DNA of 64,000 nt from Clostridia bacterium (GTDB lineage Bacteria; Bacillota; Clostridia; Christensenellales; Aristaeellaceae). Positions 59,701-64,000 of the stretch are shown here, piece by piece. The notes under the pieces were generated by a model. That model ran no database searches, was not told the origin of the DNA, and saw only the letters and a list, made by a program, of their open reading frames with translations. A program made the position numbers and the translations under genes. Positions within the stretch are counted from its first letter, which is position 1; each line of letters starts with the position of its first letter. Location of the stretch: assembly GCA_017447185.1 (NCBI GenBank), contig JAFSOC010000028.1:62001-126000 (forward strand), in the 5' to 3' direction.

Positions 59701-59731
59701 AACTGGCAGGCTTCTGTCAGTTCTCTTTTTT
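59701..59731 (+). terminator. Terminator after the thioredoxin-like gene
   Basis: 9-bp stem AACTGGCAG / CTGTCAGTT (one G-U) with a GCTT loop, then CTCTTTTTT. It overlaps the 3' end of the convergent M28 peptidase gene. Confidence 0.8.
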
Positions 59732-60949
59732 GCGTTTCCGGAGCAGGTATTCGTCCAGCTTGTTCTGAATGTTCTCCGGAATATCCTTTGAAACCGGACA
59801 CCTCACCGCGTCCGCCATACTCTGTGTAAAATCCGCTATGAAGCCGATATCCGCCAGCAGCTGCTCCTCCGAGAGCAACGCTTTGGTATCGTACCGGTTA
59901 TGGATGGTCGCCTGGGATTTCGGTGCGATCCGTGCAAAGGAAAGCGCAGGAACGCCGTTGTCCGCAAAAGGCGTGGAATCGCTGGAGTACACATCCTGCC
60001 GGCCGGCCAGTCCCCATCCGCGCAGCGCGCACATGTATTCCAGGTAATGGAGCAGCTTGTCCTCCGCCGAAACGCAGGCGATAAACCTGCCCATATAGGT
60101 CCCGATCATATCCAGGTTGATGTTCAGCGCAATCTTTTCCAGGTCCTTCTCATGCGCGGCAGTATACGCTTTGGAGCCCAGCAGGCCGATCTCCTCGCTG
60201 CCGCAGAAAATGAACCGGAGGCCGTAGCGCAGCGGCGCCTTCTCCTTCAGCGCGTCCAGGATCCCCAGCAGGCCGATGCAGCCGGACATGTTGTCGTACG
60301 CGCCGTGGGACAGCGGTGTCGTATCATAATGCGCCGTCAGCGCGATCCATTCATCCGTCCGTCCCGGTATTTCTGCGATCACATTCTGGGAGGTGGTAAC
60401 CGATTCCGTCTGTTCCACCCGGATGGCAACCGTCGCCGGTGCCGCCTGCACGAGGGCAAAGGCGTCCTTCGCGTTGATGTTCACGCAGGGAACCTTTCTT
60501 CCCAGGGAAACATAGGGGCGCAGCCGCTTCCGGTCAATGTCCCGGTCTTCATAATGCACATCCCCGTCGTAGGTAATAAAGCCTACGGCGCCGGCATCCA
60601 GCAGATCGTGATAGACCCAGTAGGTAATCCCGGTATCCAGCAGCACGATCTTTCCCTGTGCAAGGCAGAGGGATGCTTTGTCCGTATTCGGCAGGTAGCA
60701 CAGCGGCGCTTCCACGCTTCCGCTGCCGCAGAGGGTATAGCCAATGCAGGGAATCTCCCGGCCGTCCGCAGTCAGTTTTGCCGTATGGACCTCCGCCACA
60801 TCCACCTCAAAGGATTCCCGGTACACGTTTGCGCCGCGTTCCCGGCAAAGGGACTCCAGGTAGGCAGCCGTTTCCTTTTCCTCTGCCGATCCGCTGCAGC
60901 GCACACGGTCTGTCCTGTTCAGGATCTCCCGGATTGTTTCCTGATTCAT
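59717..60949 (-). CDS. M28-family zinc aminopeptidase
   Basis: 410 residues without a signal peptide. A PA-like insert covers about 95-180 (LLDAGAVGFITYDGD). The zinc motifs are LTAHYDTTP, GAYDNMSGC, FCGSEEIGLLGSKAY (catalytic Glu pair) and NLDMIGTYMG, with the final His ligand in TIHNRYDT. It probably removes N-terminal amino acids from peptides in the cytosol. GGAGG lies 9 bases before the ATG. It is downstream of the QueG-like gene with a 21-base gap, so co-transcribed. Confidence 0.9.
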   Translation of the reverse strand: MNQETIREILNRTDRVRCSGSAEEKETAAYLESLCRERGANVYRESFEVDVAEVHTAKLTADGREIPCIGYTLCGSGSVEAPLCYLPNTDKASLCLAQGKIVLLDTGITYWVYHDLLDAGAVGFITYDGDVHYEDRDIDRKRLRPYVSLGRKVPCVNINAKDAFALVQAAPATVAIRVEQTESVTTSQNVIAEIPGRTDEWIALTAHYDTTPLSHGAYDNMSGCIGLLGILDALKEKAPLRYGLRFIFCGSEEIGLLGSKAYTAAHEKDLEKIALNINLDMIGTYMGRFIACVSAEDKLLHYLEYMCALRGWGLAGRQDVYSSDSTPFADNGVPALSFARIAPKSQATIHNRYDTKALLSEEQLLADIGFIADFTQSMADAVRCPVSKDIPENIQNKLDEYLLRKRKKEN

Positions 60950-60970
60950 TCTCTTTTTCCTCCGCAGTTA

Positions 60971-61636
60971 TCAGTCTGTTTTCTTCTGTCCGAAGGGGCA
61001 TACCGCCAGGCACTTTCCGCAGGCGTTTTTGCGTCCCAGCTTCGGGATAAACGCGCTGCGCATTTTATTGCATTTCCGGTAGTCAATGATCTCTTCCCGG
61101 TCCATGCCCGCTTTCCACAGCCGGTTTTTCAGCACCTTGCAGGGGCAGATGTCCACGCATCGGGTACAGTCCGCCGGACACCGGCTTTCCGTGAATGCCT
61201 GCCCGTATTCAAACGGCGCGTCAATCAGGATTGCGGACAACCGGACCCTCGGGCCGTATTTTTCGGTGATGATCACATCATTCTTCCCAAACCATCCGAT
61301 ACCGGCACGCGCCGCCGCGGTCTTGAAGGAAAACAGGGCCTTCAGCTCCGTCTCGTTCTGCTGGGCTACCGGCGGTACCCAGTATTTTACCCCGCGCTGC
61401 CGCAGGACGGCTTCGATCTCCTCAACCAGCGCCTCCAGGTTGCCCCGGGCCGTCTGGATTCCCTGTTCAAACCGCTCCTCCGTATAGTCCTCCGCCGTCA
61501 GCTGCTCCCCGTAGGGAACCGCCATGATCAGCGCGGAAGCGTATTCGTCCGCATATTCGCAGTAGGACAGATCCGTAAACCCATACAGGATTTCCGGATG
61601 CCGGGCATAAACCTCCCGGATTTCTTTTTCCAGCAT
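60971..61636 (-). CDS. QueG-like double [4Fe-4S] cluster protein, shortened
   Basis: 221 residues. The C-terminal part holds two ferredoxin-like cysteine sets, CPADCTRCVDICPCKVL and CGKCLAVCPFG, separated by RKCNKMR. GIGWFGKNDVIITEKYGPRVRL is typical of epoxyqueuosine reductases. Full QueG proteins are about 350 residues and carry a longer cobalamin domain and a HEAT-like tail, so this is a smaller relative whose activity may differ. I chose the ATG at 61636 because AGGAG lies 9 bases upstream. queT elsewhere in the window makes a queuosine link conceivable. Confidence 0.78.
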   Translation of the reverse strand: MLEKEIREVYARHPEILYGFTDLSYCEYADEYASALIMAVPYGEQLTAEDYTEERFEQGIQTARGNLEALVEEIEAVLRQRGVKYWVPPVAQQNETELKALFSFKTAAARAGIGWFGKNDVIITEKYGPRVRLSAILIDAPFEYGQAFTESRCPADCTRCVDICPCKVLKNRLWKAGMDREEIIDYRKCNKMRSAFIPKLGRKNACGKCLAVCPFGQKKTD

Positions 61637-61688
61637 ACTGTTCATCTCCTGATCCCTATCATACCCAATAGCGCGCCGTTCGTAAAGC

Positions 61689-61697
61689 TGATATAAT
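61689..61697 (+). promoter_or_regulatory. Extended -10 promoter of the P-loop protein gene
   Basis: TGATATAAT, 47 bases before the ATG, divergent from the QueG-like gene. Confidence 0.55.
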
Positions 61698-61743
61698 ATA
61701 AAAACAGTTCCCCTGCGGGGAGAACCGGGAGGAGGCAGAAAAA

Positions 61744-62388
61744 ATGGATCTGCACAACATGTATTTTGTTATCGGCACATCCTATGCGGGTAAATCCACC
61801 GTCGTGAAAAACCTGGCGAAAAAGCATCACGGAATCGCCCTGGAGGAAAACTATCACGACGCGAAGCTGCCGGAGCTCGACAGCCGGGAGTTTCCCAACC
61901 TGACCTATACCCGGGATCTGCAGGACTGGCACGAGTTTATCCGGCGCACGCCGGAAGAATATGTAACCTGGCTGCACAATGTGAAGAAAGAGTGCGAGAT
62001 CATCGAGCTGCAGATTATTGAGGAGCTGCTGGCCAAACCGGAAGCACAGGGCAAGCTGATTTTTGTGGATACCAACATCTCCATCGAAACCCTGCACCGG
62101 ATTTCGGATCCGCAGCACGTCCTGGTCATGATGGCTCCGCCCGAGGACGGCATCAACCGTTTCTTTGACCGGCCGGACGCGGAAAAGCAGTTCCTCTATC
62201 AGCTGATGCTGGAGGAGCCGGATCCCCAGGCCGCCCTGGACAATTACCGGGAAATGCTCACCCTGCTCCATTCAAAGGAGAGCTATGACAGACTACTGAA
62301 TTCCGGTTTCCACGTCATCTGGCGGGATGAAAACAGAAGCCAGGAGGAAACGGTCCTCCTGGCGGAAGAAGTCTTCGGACTGAAGTAA
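61744..62388 (+). CDS. P-loop protein, probable small-molecule kinase
   Basis: 214 residues. Walker A GTSYAGKST at 11-19 directly after the first strand, a hydrophobic strand LIFVDTNISI as candidate Walker B, and a C-terminal helix. The rest is charged and helical (VKKECEIIELQIIEELL). The size resembles shikimate, adenylate or nucleoside kinases, but no lid or substrate motif identifies it. GGGAGGAGG lies 7 bases before the ATG. It is monocistronic and convergent with the small membrane protein gene. Confidence 0.7.
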   Translation: MDLHNMYFVIGTSYAGKSTVVKNLAKKHHGIALEENYHDAKLPELDSREFPNLTYTRDLQDWHEFIRRTPEEYVTWLHNVKKECEIIELQIIEELLAKPEAQGKLIFVDTNISIETLHRISDPQHVLVMMAPPEDGINRFFDRPDAEKQFLYQLMLEEPDPQAALDNYREMLTLLHSKESYDRLLNSGFHVIWRDENRSQEETVLLAEEVFGLK

Positions 62389-62392
62389 TCCC

Positions 62393-62560
62393 TTATTCCT
62401 TTTCATCATTCATGTGCCGCACGCGGTTGAAGCGGTCCCGGAACGTAACAGCGTCTTCTGTTACGTTCTTTTTTCCTGTTTTTTCCTTCCGCCACAGCCA
62501 GTATCCGACGCCAATCACCGCAAAGAGCAGAACCAGAATCACAATCAATACAGGTCCCAT
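62393..62560 (-). CDS. Small single-pass membrane protein (55 aa)
   Basis: 55 residues beginning MGPVLIVILVLLFAVIGVGY, a single membrane helix, then WLWRKEKTGKK and a charged tail ending NDEKE. GGGGAGG lies 8 bases before the ATG and overlaps the stop of the upstream membrane protein gene, so translational coupling is likely. Function unknown; it may be an accessory of the upstream protein. Confidence 0.65.
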   Translation of the reverse strand: MGPVLIVILVLLFAVIGVGYWLWRKEKTGKKNVTEDAVTFRDRFNRVRHMNDEKE

Positions 62561-62563
62561 ACT

Positions 62564-63502
62564 TTATGCCTCCCCTTCTTTTCCTGTTTCCCCTTCCGGC
62601 TCCTCCGCGGATGGATTCAGCGGACGGTCGTCAAAAAAGTGCCTGTCAATCCGGTCCACATAGGTGTCCTTCGGATTCTCCGGAAGATAGCAGACCGTCA
62701 CTTTCTGTCCGATGAAAGCCTTCCTGCCGAATTTCCGGGTGGTATACCGGGAAATATCCGTTCGTGTTTCATACTCTGTATCATCCACCGTGTACAGGAT
62801 CCGGGCATAGTTCTCCGTTACCGCTTCGTCATCCCGGTCCAGGTCGGTTTCCCCGATGATCTGCACAATCTTTCCTTCCGCCCGGCCGGTTTTCCGGCGG
62901 CGCGCTGCGGAGCGGCGGCAGGCAGCAACAATCTTCGGAATGCTGAAACCGATTATCAGCGTCACCAGGTATACAATTGCGATCCAGGTATCCGGGCTCG
63001 CAATCTTGCTCTCGAAATCCCGGACGATCCGGTAAACCATGTAAACCAGCAGCATGTCCAGCAGCACCCGGATCAGGACGGCCAGGGCGTGTTCAAACTT
63101 CGTCCTGCGGGACGCAAACCAGAAATACAGCAGCATTGCGTACACCAGCGCCAGGAAGGCGCCGGATGTAATCAGGGCGGATGTCATGTTATGAATCGGC
63201 GGCAGCGCTTCCTGCAGGATGATCACAACCGCCAGCAGGCACAGCACGCCCTGGGAGAATACCAGCAGCGACGGCCGTTTCCGGCGGATCGCTGCGTAGG
63301 CCATCCAGTTCAGCACAATCACGCCGAGGGCTGCCGGAAGAATCCAGAAGACCGCTGATTCATTCTGGCGCACCGCGTTGCCCAGCGGCTTGGCCAGCAG
63401 CCAGAGAATTGCCGCCGGAACGAGCACATACAGAAACAAGCCCTTCAGAATCGTGTTCCGGAGCTGTATCCTGCGGGAACGCTGCGTATCTGTCCTGTCC
63501 AT
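62564..63502 (-). CDS. Polytopic membrane protein with C-terminal DUF3592-like domain
   Basis: 312 residues. Six membrane helices lie between about 20 and 200 (first LFLYVLVPAAILWLLAK), then a soluble domain (about 210-285) starting EGKIVQIIGETDLD and containing CYLPENPKDTYVDRID, which resembles DUF3592 proteins (beta-barrel, function unknown). I prefer the ATG at 63502, which has GAGAGA upstream; the ATG at 63526 would lie about 10 bases from the predicted transcription start at the TGGTATCAT box (63542-63550, minus strand). The small membrane protein gene follows without a gap. Confidence 0.68.
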   Translation of the reverse strand: MDRTDTQRSRRIQLRNTILKGLFLYVLVPAAILWLLAKPLGNAVRQNESAVFWILPAALGVIVLNWMAYAAIRRKRPSLLVFSQGVLCLLAVVIILQEALPPIHNMTSALITSGAFLALVYAMLLYFWFASRRTKFEHALAVLIRVLLDMLLVYMVYRIVRDFESKIASPDTWIAIVYLVTLIIGFSIPKIVAACRRSAARRRKTGRAEGKIVQIIGETDLDRDDEAVTENYARILYTVDDTEYETRTDISRYTTRKFGRKAFIGQKVTVCYLPENPKDTYVDRIDRHFFDDRPLNPSAEEPEGETGKEGEA

Positions 63503-63584
63503 ATTCGTTCTCTCTTTTTCGTTCATTTCGCGTGTCAGCTTATGATACCATGCCGGGACCGGTTCTTACAAGCCGCTCACGGAA

Positions 63585-63614
63585 CAATCCCCCTCTTCCG
63601 GAAGAGGGGGATTG
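63585..63614. repeat. Perfect 30-bp palindrome
   Basis: 15-base arms, first arm CAATCCCCCTCTTCC, with no spacer. As RNA it would fold into a GC-rich hairpin, but there is no T tract on either strand, so a simple intrinsic terminator is unlikely. Confidence 0.75.
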
Positions 63615-63645
63615 CCTCGGGAAAACTGTTTTCCTGTCTGGAGAA

Positions 63646-63720
63646 TCAGAGGGTGGGATAGACCTTCTTGATGTATTTCTTTACATCATCAATGGTAATG
63701 CCGCCCCGTTTTAGTGCACC
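63646..63720 (-). pseudogene. Orphan C-terminal reading-frame remnant
   Basis: On the minus strand a frame reads GALKRGGITIDDVKKYIKKV then YPTL and a stop, which looks protein-like. It is cut off upstream by the 63709-63773 repeat, with no start codon or ribosome-binding site. It could be the 3' end of a gene disrupted by the repeat, or chance. Confidence 0.25.
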
Positions 63721-63773
63721 AAAAATCCATGAAGTCCTTGATTTTCCTTGCGTTCAAGGATTTTTAGTGCACC
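63709..63773. repeat. Direct repeat TTTTAGTGCACC flanking a nested inverted repeat
   Basis: TTTTAGTGCACC occurs at 63709-63720 and 63762-63773. Between them AAAAATCC (63721-63728) pairs with GGATTTTT (63758-63765), enclosing CCTTG and CAAGG. GTGCAC is itself palindromic. The layout resembles a small non-coding insertion element with target duplication, but this is not proven. Confidence 0.5.
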
Positions 63774-63840
63774 ATTTTTTTAGGTGCCAACGACCTTTTT
63801 GGCCTGGGAGAATGCCCAAGTTCCAATCTGGACAGCTTAA

Positions 63841-63878
63841 TTATATCACACGGGCCCCTATGAAAAAAAGTGATATAA
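63841..63878. repeat. Inverted repeat TTATATCAC / GTGATATAA over a minus-strand -10
   Basis: Perfect 9-bp arms (63841-63849 and 63870-63878) with a 20-base spacer; a further GTGATAT copy follows at 63880. The left arm contains the minus-strand extended -10 TGATATAAT. It may be an operator or part of a mobile element end. Confidence 0.5.
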
Positions 63879-63932
63879 GGTGATATTTAGTGGGATACTT
63901 TTATATATGGCACTGGATGCATAATCATCAGA

Positions 63933-64000
63933 TCATATTATCCCTGAGAATACCTGCATCGCTTTTTCTGCATCCGTTTCCATGGCTTTCTGGGCGGTCA
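63933..64000 (-). CDS. C-terminal tail of a gene entering from the right edge
   Basis: The minus strand is open from the window edge to a TGA at 63933-63935, encoding about 22 residues (TAQKAMETDAEKAMQVFSGI). It is too short to identify. Confidence 0.3.
   Translation of the reverse strand, partial: TAQKAMETDAEKAMQVFSGII

Larger units (their letters stand above)
63503..64000. other. Repeat-rich, nearly gene-free right end
   Basis: About 500 bases with no complete gene. It contains a 30-bp perfect palindrome, a 12-base direct repeat around a nested inverted repeat, an inverted repeat over a minus-strand -10, an orphan 25-codon reading-frame end and the tail of a gene leaving the window. Base composition is clearly more AT-rich after 63700 than in the rest of the window. 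Confidence 0.7.

Noticed and set aside
1-64000. CRISPR array, rRNA operon, complete transposase or prophage genes
   Set aside because: No regularly spaced repeats with unique spacers, no rRNA-like sequence and no recognisable transposase, integrase or phage structural proteins were seen.

Overview
The window looks like chromosome from an anaerobic, high-GC Bacillota of the class Clostridia. The evidence is strong AGGAGG-type ribosome-binding sites, a class B sortase, a VanZ-like domain, a BMP-type nucleoside ABC importer, the GGGtGRT/NifU-like gene pair of anaerobes, and signal peptides of the MKKxxAxLLAL type. I cannot place it to genus from sequence alone; a gut or rumen clostridial lineage is an inference. 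Gene density is high, genes run in short operons on both strands, and there are no rRNA genes, CRISPR arrays or recognisable insertion sequences. Many promoters rely on an extended -10 (TGnTATAAT) with a weak -35.

Layout, left third. 1-9.6 kb is a nucleoside salvage and catabolism block: thymidine kinase (partial), cytidine deaminase, deoxyribose-phosphate aldolase, a complete BMP-type importer (binding protein, double ATPase, two permeases), purine nucleoside phosphorylase, phosphopentomutase and uridine phosphorylase. Together these import nucleosides, release the bases and send (deoxy)ribose phosphate to glycolysis. 9.6-13.2 kb holds a small acidic ORF, a secreted phosphodiester glycosidase and a membrane GGDEF-EAL protein. 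13.4-16.8 kb holds glnS, gltX, tRNA-Gln(CUG) and tRNA-Glu(CUC) in a row. Then come a secreted parvulin-type foldase, the translational GTPases prfC and typA, an unknown secreted protein, a DUF1846 protein, SRP RNA, glyA and pyrH.

Middle third. 27.2-32.1 kb is an aromatic amino acid operon (aroC, a fused aroE-aroK, aroQ, aroA, tyrA) on the minus strand, preceded by queT under a preQ1-I type riboswitch. 32.9-36.8 kb encodes a 1,297-residue protein joining a LacI-type sugar-binding domain, a degenerate GGDEF, an intact EAL domain and a beta-helix-like repeat domain. A second phosphodiester glycosidase and a short-chain dehydrogenase follow. After these come the GGGtGRT/NifU-like pair, MTA/SAH nucleosidase, rpsB-tsf, a large esterase, a MATE exporter and a CapA-family protein.

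Right third. 47.4-51.4 kb is a small acidic ORF, a GGDEF-PAS-GGDEF-EAL protein and sortase B. It is followed by a VanZ-DD-carboxypeptidase fusion, a HAD phosphatase, a dCache-GGDEF cyclase, a beta-lactamase-fold hydrolase, a threonine-aldolase-like enzyme, msrA, a secreted thioredoxin-like protein, an M28 peptidase, a QueG-like Fe-S protein, a P-loop protein and two membrane proteins. The last 500 bases are repeat-rich and nearly gene-free.

Two themes stand out. First, there are four cyclic-di-GMP proteins in 64 kb, and each of the three EAL proteins sits beside a cell-envelope enzyme (phosphodiester glycosidase twice, sortase B once). Second, degenerate tandem heptamers of consensus NNACTRA recur at four intergenic junctions, three of them exactly at gene 3' ends.
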